Notes: a model not told the origin generated them from the letters alone. A stretch of 64,000 bases of DNA from CAWJKP01 sp963843465 (GCA_963843465.1 CAWJKP010000009.1:62001-126000); one strand, 5' to 3'. Counted from the first letter of the stretch, positions 12,778-21,382 are shown. Made by a program: numbers and translations.

Positions 12778-13418
12778 GACCTTCCCTTCAAGGTCTCCAT
12801 CAGTTTGTCGAACGGCTTGTTGAATTTCTCGACACCTTCGTCCTCAAGCTGCTGCGTCACCTTGTCGATGCCGATGCCTAGCTCCGATAATCGCTCCAAG
12901 ACCCAGCCGGCGCGTTGGACATCTTGCTCCAAGCGGGCCAGCGGATCGCCGTGGTTGCGGTACGCATCGAGGGTTTCGACCGGGACCGTGTTGACCGTGT
13001 CCGGTCCGATGAGCGCTTCGACGTATTTCACGTCGGGGTAGTCCGGATTCTTGGTGCCCGTGCTGGCCCACAGCAGCCGCTGCGCACGAGCACCCTGGCC
13101 GGCAAGATCCTTGAACCGAGCGCTGCCGAAGATATCCTTGTAGATCTGATAGGCCATCTTCGCGCTGGCGACCGCAACCTGCCCATGCACTTGTTTCGCG
13201 ACGTCCGCCTCGGGGCCGCCTTGCGCGATACGTTTTTCCAGCAGCGGATCCACCAGCGCGTCAATGCGGCTCACGAAGAAGCTGGCCACCGAGGCCACGT
13301 GCTTCACGGGCTTCCCTCGGGCAGCCCGGGCTTCGATGCCGGCAATGTAAGCGTCCGTCACCTGTCGATAACCCGCGCTGCTTCCGACGGCCCCACTCCC
13401 TACAATACCTACTTTCAT
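12774..13418 (-). pseudogene. Chimera: lactate/malate-dehydrogenase start joined to transaldolase C-terminal half
   Basis: The first ~16 residues (MKVGIVGSGAVGSSAG) are the Rossmann nucleotide-binding start of an L-lactate/malate dehydrogenase. From about residue 17 the sequence is the C-terminal half of a transaldolase (AYIAGIEARAA, VASVASFFVSRIDALVD, GARAQRLLWASTGTKNP, TVNTVPVETLDA). The normal transaldolase N-terminal barrel, including the strand with the Schiff-base lysine, is missing, and so is the rest of the dehydrogenase. It is therefore unlikely to have either activity. The frame is open, the start is flanked by AAAGGAT, and the 3' end overlaps glgP by 4 bases. It is best explained by a deletion that fused ldh to tal inside the operon. 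Confidence 0.8.
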
Positions 13419-13469
13419 GGATAGAATCCTTTCTGCTCACTCATCATTGTTCCACAGGAGCCCCTCCTG

Positions 13470-14243
13470 TTAGTCTTTCGGCGGTGCCTGGCTCGCCACG
13501 GCCTGCATCGCCTTCTGCACGCGCTGGGCATCCCCGAGATAATAGTGGCGGATCGGCTTCAAATCCTCGTCCAGCTCGTATACCAGCGGGATACCGGTGG
13601 GGATGTTCAACTTGACGATATCGGCATCGGACACTCCGTCGAGATGCTTGACCAGCGCACGGAGGCTGTTTCCGTGCGCTGCTAACAGCACGCGATTCCC
13701 GGAACAAACCATCGGCGCGATGCGATCGTGCCAACATGGCAAGAAGCGTACCAAGGTATCCTTCAAACATTCCGTGGCGGGAATCTCTTCCTGGCTGAGT
13801 TCCCTGTAACGCGCATCGTGCCGGGGATGTCGTGGATCTTCCTCTTCGAGGGCGGGCGGACGGATGTCGTAGCTTCGCCGCCACAGCTTGACCTGCGTCT
13901 CGCCGAACTTCTTGGCCGTCTCGGCTTTGTTCAGCCCTTGCAGGGCGCCGTAATGCCGCTCGTTCAATCGCCAATCCCGGTGGACGGGAATCCACATCAA
14001 TTCCATCTCGTCGAGCAGCAACCACAGGGTCCGTATCGCACGCTTCAATACGGAAGTGAACGCGACGTCAAAGGTAAACCCGTGCTCTTTCAGGCCACGG
14101 CCGGCATCCTGCCCCTCTTCTCTGCCGCGATCGGACAAGTCAACGTCCGTCCAACCGGTAAAGAGGTTTTCCTTGTTCCAAACGCTTTCCCCGTGTCGCA
14201 AGAGAACCACCTGTCGGAGGTCGCGTTCCGGCGTGTCCTTCAT
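13470..14243 (-). CDS. gpmA: 2,3-bisphosphoglycerate-dependent phosphoglycerate mutase
   Basis: This 257-residue cytoplasmic glycolytic enzyme interconverts 3- and 2-phosphoglycerate. It has the phosphohistidine motif VVLLRHGESVWNKENLFTGW, the conserved LNERHYGALQGLNK segment and the second histidine in LLAAHGNSLRALVKHLDG. The length matches the dPGM family (about 250). The start ATG at 14243 shares a base with the stop of the rpiB remnant (TAATG), which indicates tight coupling. Confidence 0.95.
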   Translation of the reverse strand: MKDTPERDLRQVVLLRHGESVWNKENLFTGWTDVDLSDRGREEGQDAGRGLKEHGFTFDVAFTSVLKRAIRTLWLLLDEMELMWIPVHRDWRLNERHYGALQGLNKAETAKKFGETQVKLWRRSYDIRPPALEEEDPRHPRHDARYRELSQEEIPATECLKDTLVRFLPCWHDRIAPMVCSGNRVLLAAHGNSLRALVKHLDGVSDADIVKLNIPTGIPLVYELDEDLKPIRHYYLGDAQRVQKAMQAVASQAPPKD

Positions 14244-14500
14244 TAGGGTATCTCCCGGCCTTCGAGTTCTGCCACTTTAGCCAGGCGGCGACGATGACGT
14301 TCTGCACCGCTGGATCGCGCGGCGAGAAATGTTTGAATCAGTTCCCAGGCGAGTGCGTGACCGACTACGAGGCCCCCGAGGCAGATCATGTTCAAATCGT
14401 CGTCCTCGACGCCTTGGTGCGTCGAAAAGGTTTCGTGAATTAGGCAGGCCCGAACCCCCGCCACTTTGTTCGCGACGACCGATGCTCCAGTGGATCCTCT
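14243..14500 (-). pseudogene. RpiB/LacA-family sugar-phosphate isomerase, 3' remnant
   Basis: The open frame encodes only the C-terminal ~85 residues of an RpiB-type ribose-5-phosphate isomerase: GASVVANKVAGVRACL, then THQGVEDDDLNMICLGG and ERHRRRLAKVAELE. The N-terminal half, with the first substrate-binding residues, is absent, and a stop at 14501-14503 closes the frame upstream. A short out-of-frame ATG stretch (MASRSPFVKR from about 14540) lies between this remnant and regulatory module a, probably the start of a deleted gene. The first gene of the operon is thus decayed, while the genes behind it are mostly intact. Confidence 0.75.
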
Positions 14501-14550
14501 TTACGAAGGGGCTTCGAGAAGCCATTGCACGGTGCCGCACCACTGAAAAC

Positions 14551-14699
14551 AAAAAAACCGACGTGACCGAATACCCAGCGGTATTCAACCACGTCGGCTT
14601 ACTCGTTAACGAACCCCCCGCGCAAGCGAGTTGCTCTTCATCTAGTCATCCGACGAATTCATCTATCCGGCATTCTACGGCGATGAACGGGGGATGCAA
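14551..14699 (-). promoter_or_regulatory. Stress regulatory module a: promoter + leader + hairpin/U-run
   Basis: Read on the minus strand, a -35 TTGCAT (14694-14699), 16 bases and a -10 TAGAAT (14672-14677) are followed by the invariant TCGGATGACT segment, with CGTCGG at 14650-14655. A GC-rich hairpin with a G6 run comes next, then a strong stem-loop (14558-14597) and a T7 run (14551-14557). The inner stem differs from the other copies by compensatory changes (GAATACC/GGTATTC). It lies just upstream of the 14-kb metabolic operon. The promoter assignment is by consensus; attenuation is inferred. Confidence 0.75.
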
Positions 14700-14795
14700 G
14701 GGGTGATGTTGCAAGTCGTTGACTCTTTTAAGGTTGCGTCGCCTGGCCAATAGCCTTGCCAGGGATCACTTCAAGCCGGCCGTTTTTCGGCTAGA

Positions 14796-15040
14796 CTGAT
14801 CCTCAAGCGACTCGACGAGCGGGAGCGACAGATTGGCACGAGTCGTTTTGGCCTTACTCGTGGCCAGGAGCCGCTGACCTTGAATCAAGTCGGAGCTTCG
14901 ATGGGCGTAACCAAAGAGCGGGTCCGACAAATCCAGTGCGGGGCGATGAGCAAATTGAGAAAGGCTGCTGAGCGAAGATCGAAGCGAGTGACCCGTATGA
15001 AAATCGACCGGATGCATTTTTTGCGAGAACTTGGGAACCC
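14796..15040 (+). pseudogene. 3' remnant of an HTH-sigma-70 factor (copy of the gene at 43.7-45.3 kb)
   Basis: The plus strand encodes sigma region 4 only: LKRLDERERQIGTSRFGLTR, then GASMGVTKERVRQIQ and MSKLRKAAE. This nearly repeats the C-terminus of the large sigma factor at 43678-45342. Nucleotide similarity continues past its stop position into the promoter of module b, just as the intact sigma gene is followed by module d. There is no start codon or regions 2-3, so it is non-functional. It shows that [sigma 3' end + module] was duplicated as a block. Confidence 0.8.
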
Positions 15041-15042
15041 AC

Positions 15043-15237
15043 TTGCTTTTCTCGTTCCTCGCCGTACAATCACAGTGTCGTGGGGGGGAGTACGGCTTTG
15101 AGCGTGCCTCCGCCAGCGAACGATTCATAGTCGTCGGATGACTAGATAGAGAGCAACTCGCTTGCGCGGGGGGCTCGTTGCTGAGTAAGCCGACGTGGTC
15201 GAACGCCTTCGGGTGTTCCACCACGTCGGCTTTTTTT
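15043..15237 (+). promoter_or_regulatory. Stress regulatory module b
   Basis: Plus-strand copy of the module: -35 TTGCTT (15043-15048), 16-base spacer, -10 TACAAT (15065-15070), CGTCGGATGACT from 15132, a GAGCAAC...GTTGC hairpin with a G6 run, a terminator-like stem GCCGACGTGG/CCACGTCGGC (15189-15230) and a T7 run (15231-15237). The leader between the -10 and CGTCGG is about 45 bases longer than in module a. It immediately precedes the slipin remnant. It is the only copy on the plus strand, and it is still oriented with its gene. Confidence 0.75.
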
Positions 15238-15281
15238 GTTTTCGGCTTCTTCAGAGAAACCATTTTTGACAGGTTCAAGCC

Positions 15282-15518
15282 ATGGGGATGATCAATACTG
15301 CAATTGGTCTGGGGATCGCCTTGGCACTGGTCGCCTTGTACCTGTCGAGTTGCATCCGTAAACTCCGGCAAGCCGCCCAGATCATGAGGCCCTATCCCGT
15401 GGCGATGCAGATGTGCTACCTCCAAGCTCTTGCGGGCGTGGACTCGGGTGAGAATTCCAGCATCATCCTTCCTTTGCCGCTCGAACTGTTGGGGCCTTTC
15501 CTAAGGAATGGCCGGTAG
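15282..15518 (+). pseudogene. Slipin (SPFH/band 7) relic with internal deletion
   Basis: The 78-residue frame joins the N-terminal membrane helix of a slipin (AIGLGIALALVALYLSSCIR) directly to the slipin C-terminal segment (MQMCYLQALAGV...NSSIILPLPLELL). The whole SPFH domain (about 170 residues) is missing, yet the reading frame is preserved. Slipins are stomatin-like scaffold proteins of membrane microdomains. Module b sits immediately upstream. The protein could still be expressed as a tiny membrane protein, but slipin function is not expected. Confidence 0.7.
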
Positions 15519-15663
15519 CAGGCTCATGCTCGGCGCGTAACACGCGCGCCGGTGGGGTTGCCGGGCAGCTTGCCCGGGGACATTTCGGGGGTTGAGGAGA
15601 GGCAGGAGCATGGTGCTCCTGGCTGATGACTACGTAACTCTGTAACGAAAGGCAAGGAACCAA

Positions 15664-16200
15664 ATGATGTCCAACACGAACTCCGTCGTTGCGGTCTTCG
15701 GATCTCACGCCCAAGCTGAAGACGCCGTCCGCGAACTTCAGAAGGACGGCTTCGACATGAAGAAGCTCTCGATCGTCGGCAAGGATTACCACACGGACGA
15801 GCACGTCGTCGGTTACTACACCACCGGCGACCGCATGATGTACTGGGGCAAGGTGGGGGCATTTTGGGGCGGCTTCTGGGGGCTGCTGTTCGGCTCCGCG
15901 TTCTTCTGGGTGCCGGGCGTCGGTCAGTTGCTCGTGGCGGGGCCGCTGGTAATGTGGATCGTCGGCGCGCTCGAAGAGGCTGCCCTCTTCGCCGGGCTTA
16001 GCGCCCTCGGCGCGGGCCTGTACAGCATCGGGATTCCGAAGGACAGCATCTTGCAATACGAGACCCAGGTGAAGAACGACAAACTCCTCCTGGTTCTCCA
16101 TGGCACCGCCGACGAGGTGAAACGGGCCAGCGACCTCCTGAACCAGACGCGAGCGGAGACAACCACGGTTCATGCCGAACCGGCCGCCGTTGGCGTCTAA
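15664..16200 (+). CDS. General-stress membrane protein (GSP17M/DUF1269-like)
   Basis: This 178-residue protein has an N-terminal domain (about residues 1-60: SVVAVFGSHAQAEDAVRELQ, then KKLSIVGKDYHTDEHVVGYY) like the general-stress-protein 17M family. A Gly-rich hydrophobic middle (about residues 60-120) probably forms two membrane-inserting helices, and the C-terminal soluble domain contains GIPKDSILQYE and LVLHGTADEVKRA. A paralogue is encoded at 39843-40378, and a third partial copy of its 3' end lies at 18988-19197. AAGGCAAGGAACCAA upstream of the start supplies a ribosome-binding site. Stress association is by family; molecular function is unknown. Confidence 0.8.
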   Translation: MMSNTNSVVAVFGSHAQAEDAVRELQKDGFDMKKLSIVGKDYHTDEHVVGYYTTGDRMMYWGKVGAFWGGFWGLLFGSAFFWVPGVGQLLVAGPLVMWIVGALEEAALFAGLSALGAGLYSIGIPKDSILQYETQVKNDKLLLVLHGTADEVKRASDLLNQTRAETTTVHAEPAAVGV

Positions 16201-16289
16201 TTTCAGGATCGTAGGAAACCGCGAAGAGGTCCGAGCCATACCCGCACCAACATCGACGAAAGGCTAACCCGGCCCAAGGAGGCAGTCCG

Positions 16290-18947
16290 ATGAAGAGGTA
16301 TTTTGTAACAGCGGTGGTGCTTGCGGTCCTGGTTCTTGTCGCCCTGACGGTGATCCCGCAGTTGCTTCAGAAGTGGCTGTGGATGCGGCAACTCAATTAC
16401 GCGGGCATTTTCTGGACGCTGCTTTCCGTCAAGTGGGGAATGGCTTGCGCTGCCTTCATCGGCGTGTTTCTCTTCCTTTGGATCAATATCCGTCAGGCGG
16501 CCGGAAACAGCTTCGCGCTGGCTGAAGACGACACGCCAAAGAAGGCTGGCGCTCTCGATAAGACTCGTGTAATCGAAATACGGGGTATCACTGTCTCCCG
16601 CCGTGTTGTGATGCGAGCCATGCTACTCGCCTCCGCTGTAGTCGCTGCGATCTTTGCGTTTGGCTTCTCTACGCAATGGGACACTTATCTCCGCTTTCGT
16701 TATGGCGGTTCCTGCGGGTTTTCAGACCCCGTCTTCGGAGTCGATGTGGGGTTTTATCTCTTTAGTCTTCCGTTCTATCAACTTCTGCAAGACAGGCTCG
16801 TGTTTTTGACGGTGCTGGCGATAGTTGGCGTCGTTTGCCCGTACGCGTACTTCCAGTTAATGCGACTCAAGAGCGGTCGGCAACTCGAAACTTGGGGGAA
16901 TGCCGTTCCGCATCTTTCCGTACTCCTTTTCATCCTGGCCGCTGCCCTTGGATGGGGTTATTACCTGGATCGGTACGGCCTTTTGTACTCCACGACGGGC
17001 GTGGTCTATGGAGTTGGATATACGGCGTCCCATGTGACCATGATTGCCCTTTGGATCATGATCGGCGTCTCGGCAGCGGCTTGCGCACTTCTCGTGCTCA
17101 ATTTCTTCCGTCCGCGAGGGAAAGCCTTGGCGATCGGGGTAGGCGCCTACCTGGCGCTGTACGTTGTGGCCATCCTGGCAGTGCCCGCTCTCTTTCAAAC
17201 GTTCGTGGTGCAGCCCAACGAACTCGCGAAGGAAACTCCCTATTTGAAGAGTTACATCGAGTTCACTCGAAAAGCGTACAAACTAGACGCAATCCAAGAG
17301 ACGTCCTACCCGGCAATGGAGGATTTAACGCCGGCAGTGATTGCGAGGAATCAGGGCACTATTCAAAACATCCGTCTCTGGGATTCGCGTCCGTTGCTTC
17401 AGACCTATCAGCAGACTCAAGCCATACGTCTCTACTACCAGTTCTACAACGTGGATACGGATCGGTACCATTTGGCGGACGGCTATCACCAGGTGATGCT
17501 TTCGACCCGCGAGTTATCTGGAGAACTTCCTGCCAAGGCGCAAACGTGGGTGAATGAAAACCTGCAATTCACGCATGGCGAAGGCGCCGTCATGAACTTC
17601 GTCTCAAACATCACGCCCGGAGGGTTTCCGGAGTATCTTATCGAGAACGTTCCACCCGAATGCTCGCACGGCTTGAAAATTACTCAGGCGGCCATTTACT
17701 ATGGGGGGGCAACGCCGGGTTCCAGGATCGTTGCCACAGGCGTCAAGGAATTTGATTACCCGAAGGGCAATCAGAATGTCTACGCCAGCTATCGAGGAAC
17801 CGGTGGAATTCCGCTCGATAGCCTCGGCAAGAGGCTCTTGTTCGCCTGGACGCAGGCCGACATCAATATATTGTTGACCTCCTATCTCAGGCCGGAAAGC
17901 CGGATCCAGATCTGGCGGAACGTGCAGGAGCGTGTGTCGCAGATCGCTCCCTTCTTGAGTCTTGATGCAGATCCTTACGCCGTAGTGAGTGAAGGCAAAC
18001 TGTATTGGATCCAGGATGCCTACACTATTTCAGACCACTTTCCCTATTCGAATCCTCACAGGGAGGGCTTCGGCAGCGGGCTGAACTACATCCGCAATTC
18101 CGTCAAGGCCATCGTCGACATGTACGACGGCACGGTCTCCTTCTACGTCATGGATCCCGATGATCCCGTGCTGGCGCTTTATCGGGCTGCATTTCCCGGC
18201 GTTTTCAAGGACCTGAGCGAACTCTCGCCCGATCTGAAACTCCACCTGCGTTATCCTCAGGATCTCTTCGGAATCCAAGCAGCTCAATACGAGAGCTTCC
18301 ACATGACTGATCCTCAGGTCTTCTACAACCGGGAAGATCTTTGGGTGCCGCCACTGGAGAAGTACAACGGCCAAGTGGCTCCCATGGAACCCTATTACAT
18401 CCTGATGAAGCTTCCCGGGAGCGACCAGTTGGAGTTCCTCATCATGAGTCCCTACACTCCGCAAAACAGGGACAACATGATCTCTTGGTTGGCCGCGAAG
18501 TGCGATTTTCCCGATTACGGGAAAATGCTGTTTTACGAGCTTCCCAAGGAGAAGCTGATCTATGGGCCAAACCAGATTTCAGCGATGATCGACCAGAACA
18601 CGCTTATTTCGCAACAACTGACGCTCTGGGATCAAAAGGGTTCAGGAGTACTTCGGGGGAAACTTGTCGTGATTCCCATTGAGAATTCCTTCCTCTACGT
18701 AGTTCCGCTGTATCTCAAGGCGGAAGGCGCGAATTTTCCGCAACTCAAACGCGTCATTGCAGCGACAGGAAACAAGGTCGTCATGGAGCCTACGCTCGAC
18801 GAAGCACTTAGCGCCTCTATTCACTTCGCCGGGAGTCCCGCAGAGCGAAGCCCAGGCGCCGCTTCGCAATACGGTGTTGGATCAAGCCAGGGTTCAGCTT
18901 GCGGAAGTTCAGAAGGCGATAGATTCGCTCAATCGCCTGCTGAATAA
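16290..18947 (+). CDS. UPF0182 family integral membrane protein (C-terminal frameshift)
   Basis: This 885-residue protein has seven or so N-terminal membrane segments within residues 1-310 and a large extracytoplasmic domain. Family features include RFRYGGSCGFSDPVFGVDVG, FYLFSLPFYQ, FVVQPNEL, and the TQADINILLTSYL and DPYAVVSEGKLYWIQDAYT motifs. The annotated frame ends in a non-family tail (after about residue 848). The expected C-terminal coiled-coil tail (ARVQLAEVQKAIDSLNRLL) is present one frame over, ending at 18990, so a frameshift lies near 18830. GGAGG precedes the start. The role of UPF0182 proteins is unknown. Confidence 0.9.
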   Translation: MKRYFVTAVVLAVLVLVALTVIPQLLQKWLWMRQLNYAGIFWTLLSVKWGMACAAFIGVFLFLWINIRQAAGNSFALAEDDTPKKAGALDKTRVIEIRGITVSRRVVMRAMLLASAVVAAIFAFGFSTQWDTYLRFRYGGSCGFSDPVFGVDVGFYLFSLPFYQLLQDRLVFLTVLAIVGVVCPYAYFQLMRLKSGRQLETWGNAVPHLSVLLFILAAALGWGYYLDRYGLLYSTTGVVYGVGYTASHVTMIALWIMIGVSAAACALLVLNFFRPRGKALAIGVGAYLALYVVAILAVPALFQTFVVQPNELAKETPYLKSYIEFTRKAYKLDAIQETSYPAMEDLTPAVIARNQGTIQNIRLWDSRPLLQTYQQTQAIRLYYQFYNVDTDRYHLADGYHQVMLSTRELSGELPAKAQTWVNENLQFTHGEGAVMNFVSNITPGGFPEYLIENVPPECSHGLKITQAAIYYGGATPGSRIVATGVKEFDYPKGNQNVYASYRGTGGIPLDSLGKRLLFAWTQADINILLTSYLRPESRIQIWRNVQERVSQIAPFLSLDADPYAVVSEGKLYWIQDAYTISDHFPYSNPHREGFGSGLNYIRNSVKAIVDMYDGTVSFYVMDPDDPVLALYRAAFPGVFKDLSELSPDLKLHLRYPQDLFGIQAAQYESFHMTDPQVFYNREDLWVPPLEKYNGQVAPMEPYYILMKLPGSDQLEFLIMSPYTPQNRDNMISWLAAKCDFPDYGKMLFYELPKEKLIYGPNQISAMIDQNTLISQQLTLWDQKGSGVLRGKLVVIPIENSFLYVVPLYLKAEGANFPQLKRVIAATGNKVVMEPTLDEALSASIHFAGSPAERSPGAASQYGVGSSQGSACGSSEGDRFAQSPAE

Positions 18948-18987
18948 GCCTTCAGGAAGCACACCCGCGAGCGCAGTTCCGCACGAG

Positions 18988-19197
18988 TGATAGCGCCCTC
19001 GGCGCGGGCCTGTACAGCATCGGGATTCCGAAGGACAGCATCTTGCAATACAGACCCAGGTGAAGAACGACACACTTCTCCTGGTTGTCCACGGAACGGC
19101 CGACGAGGTCAAGCGGGCCAGCGACCTCCTGCATTAGACTGGAGCGGAGACAACCGCGGTTCATGCCGAACCGGCCGCCATTGGCGTGCAACTGGAA
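18988..19197 (+). pseudogene. Duplicated 3' remnant of the general-stress membrane protein gene
   Basis: This stretch repeats 16003-16200 with few changes (SALGAGLYSIGIPKDSILQY coding sequence, then the TADEVKRASDLL part). It starts abruptly at the stop codon of the shifted UPF0182 frame. A one-base loss after the ILQY codons and a premature TAG break it. It is a partial duplicate of the gene 3 kb upstream placed behind UPF0182, and it has no start. Confidence 0.8.
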
Positions 19198-19214
19198 ACC
19201 ACGGAGATACACCT

Positions 19215-19697
19215 GTGAACGAAACGAAGGTGGACAAGATGACCCAAGAGCCCGTCGGATCGGAGTCGCAGGTCAAGAAGGGCGGCAGTCGCGTCGCCAT
19301 TCTCCTGGGTGCGGTGGGGGGAGTGGCCATGTTCGTTGGCGTCATGGTCTGGTACTTCATGCTGGTCGATCGGCCACCACCGAGTCTGCCTCACAAGAGC
19401 GCGGGCGCGGACTCCAACGGCGGAACACCTGCCGGCGCCACCAAGAACAGCGAAGCCCTCGTGATGGGCGCTGAAGTACTCGACATTGTCCCCGCCTCAC
19501 AGTCGGCGATCGACGTGAAAACGGGCAAGGCTGAGAGTGTCGATGTGCCGGAAGAAGCCGGACTGAAAGCCGCGTTGGAAGGCAACACCGTGAAGATCAC
19601 GGCTTCCCCAGACGCCAAGGAAGGCACCCACCTGGTGACGGTGAAGAACAGCAAAGGCGAGAAGACTACCTTCAAGGTGAATGTCAAGAAGAAGTAG
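19215..19697 (+). CDS. Membrane-anchored protein of unknown function
   Basis: This protein of about 160 residues has a short cytoplasmic N-terminus, one membrane helix (about residues 26-46: VAILLGAVGGVAMFVGVMVWYF), a Pro/Ser/Gly-rich linker, and a C-terminal ~75-residue domain with beta-strand character (VDVPEEAGLKAALEGNTVKI, LVTVKNSKGEKTTFKVNVKKK) that resembles small Ig-like folds. A GTG start at 19215 is preceded by GGAG at good spacing. ATG 19239 is the alternative. I do not recognise a family. Confidence 0.65.
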   Translation: MNETKVDKMTQEPVGSESQVKKGGSRVAILLGAVGGVAMFVGVMVWYFMLVDRPPPSLPHKSAGADSNGGTPAGATKNSEALVMGAEVLDIVPASQSAIDVKTGKAESVDVPEEAGLKAALEGNTVKITASPDAKEGTHLVTVKNSKGEKTTFKVNVKKK

Positions 19698-19888
19698 ATC
19701 CCGCTGTCAAGTCTCAATTGCAACTTGTGGGTGTGAGGCGAGAACTTCGTTGGGAGTTCGATAGCCCAGGCGTTTTCTCGGACGGTCATTGAGAAGTTGT
19801 TGAACTTTGGTGAAACGATGCTCCGGAAGGTTGGCCAGGTCCGTGCCCTTGGGAAAGAAGTCGCGGACCAAGCCATTGGTGTTCTCGT

Positions 19889-21382
19889 GTAACCGTTCAC
19901 GCCCCGGAGAGCAATGAAGGGGCAGGTTGGTGGGCGAGATGAGTTGCGACCGCTTGAGTCAAGAAGGCGAATGCGTTGCGATGCTGTTGGCGGCAGGTTT
20001 CCACCACCGTCAACATCGTCTCGACGAAGCGGCTGCCGCTGACACTTTGAGTCCCAAAGGAAAGTTTTCGCCAAATCACCGCATGACGCAGCGATCGTTC
20101 GCCCGCATTGTTCGTCGGTTCAATCCCTTCGTGACGCAAGAACGTCCACAGCCACGGGCGGTGTTTGTACAGTTCCCGGCACGTGCCGCGCGTATCGGCG
20201 TGACCGCATTGGGTGCCGCGCAGCAGCAAACGCTCGACGTTGCGGCGAACAGGTCCCATCCGGCGCAGCAATGCCGCCCGCGAAATTCTGCCCTGCCGAT
20301 AGTCGGCCCAGTGCTCGAACAACTCGCACGCCGCATGTCGCAAACGGCAACCGAGGTGCTTTGCGCGAGGGTCACCGCTGTCGATCATCGCCTGGAAATC
20401 GCGTTTCAAATGGGCCCAGCACCATTGCAAACTGCCCAGATGCCAGTACATTTTGGCCCGATCGCAAGTGACGATGCCGTGGAACGCTTCGCCCAAGAAG
20501 GTGGTCAGTGCCGTGGCCTCGCGCGTGGCACGCACCGCAAACACGGTGAACGTCTGGGCGACGAACGTCCACAGCCAAGCCTTGTCGTTTTCCTGCTTGG
20601 TCCCCGTTTCGTCGATGTTCAACTGCTCCTCGGCGGGCAGTCGGGCCGTCAACGCCTCGTAGGACGGCCGCACCGCCGCCGTCACCTGGTTTTCGATCTT
20701 CACGGCAAGCGCCGGACAGCAGGGTTGACCAAGCAGCGTACTGAGGAACTCGGCCGTGCGTCGCTTGCTTTGGCGATAGTAGGCCATCAGCAGCGCGGTG
20801 AAGGCCATCAATCGCGGCCCCGACTGCCCCTGAGGCACGCCGCAAGGCAGTTCCGCACAGGTCGTTTCCCCACACGCCGGACATTCCAGTCGATGCCGCT
20901 GGTATTCGGTCACGTGCGGCTTGATCTCGGGCAATTCCCAAACCTGATGCCGCAGAGGTTCGGGATCGCTGCCGGAGAGTTCTTCGCCGCAGCGGCGGCA
21001 TTCGGTCGGTTTGAGAGGCTTCACGTCGTCGCAGTCCTCGGTGGGAATCAACGGCCGCTCATGTTTCTTGTGCCCCGGCTGTCCGCCGCGTTTCTTCTTC
21101 GACTTACGCTTGGACGATGCGGGTTTGGCATGGGGATGCACACTGCTCGGCGGCAAAGACGAATTCTGGGGCGTCTTTCGCCCCCCTTCCAACTCCTTGA
21201 TGCGTGCCTCCAGTTTGGCAATCTCCGCCAGCAACAGGCGAATGATGGCCTGAGCCTCCGGCGACTGGCGGGCAATGATTTCTTCCGTGATTCCCAGTGG
21301 CATCCCACTGTTGTTGCCGAACATCGCCCTCCGTGTCCAGGTCAGTTTAGCAAAAAAACGCCTCCGGGCCGTGAACGGTTAC
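19889..21382 (-). mobile_element. IS66-family element, single-gene type, with IRs and target duplication
   Basis: The element is 1,494 bases. Its ends are perfect 13-base inverted repeats, GTAACCGTTCACG at 19889 and its complement ending at 21382, and the GTAA terminus is usual for IS66. It is flanked by the direct repeat TGTTCTCGT at 19880-19888 and 21383-21391, that is an 8-base target duplication plus one chance base, or 9. It carries only the tnpC-type transposase and lacks tnpA/tnpB, like the ISBst12-type subgroup. It lies inside the IS30 transposase gene. Confidence 0.92.
19897..21324 (-). CDS. IS66-family transposase (TnpC type)
   Basis: This 475-residue transposase starts with a coiled coil (about residues 20-50: LLLAEIAKLEARIKELEGG) followed by SSLPPSS and a Lys-rich KRGGQPGHK segment. 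A zinc-finger-like CRRCGEE...CPACGE region comes next, then the DDE domain. Visible catalytic motifs are NIDETGTK (first Asp), VTCDRAKMYWH (second Asp) and the ending IEPTNNAGERSLRHAVIWRK (Glu). The frame is intact, so the element could be active. Confidence 0.93.
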   Translation of the reverse strand: MFGNNSGMPLGITEEIIARQSPEAQAIIRLLLAEIAKLEARIKELEGGRKTPQNSSLPPSSVHPHAKPASSKRKSKKKRGGQPGHKKHERPLIPTEDCDDVKPLKPTECRRCGEELSGSDPEPLRHQVWELPEIKPHVTEYQRHRLECPACGETTCAELPCGVPQGQSGPRLMAFTALLMAYYRQSKRRTAEFLSTLLGQPCCPALAVKIENQVTAAVRPSYEALTARLPAEEQLNIDETGTKQENDKAWLWTFVAQTFTVFAVRATREATALTTFLGEAFHGIVTCDRAKMYWHLGSLQWCWAHLKRDFQAMIDSGDPRAKHLGCRLRHAACELFEHWADYRQGRISRAALLRRMGPVRRNVERLLLRGTQCGHADTRGTCRELYKHRPWLWTFLRHEGIEPTNNAGERSLRHAVIWRKLSFGTQSVSGSRFVETMLTVVETCRQQHRNAFAFLTQAVATHLAHQPAPSLLSGA

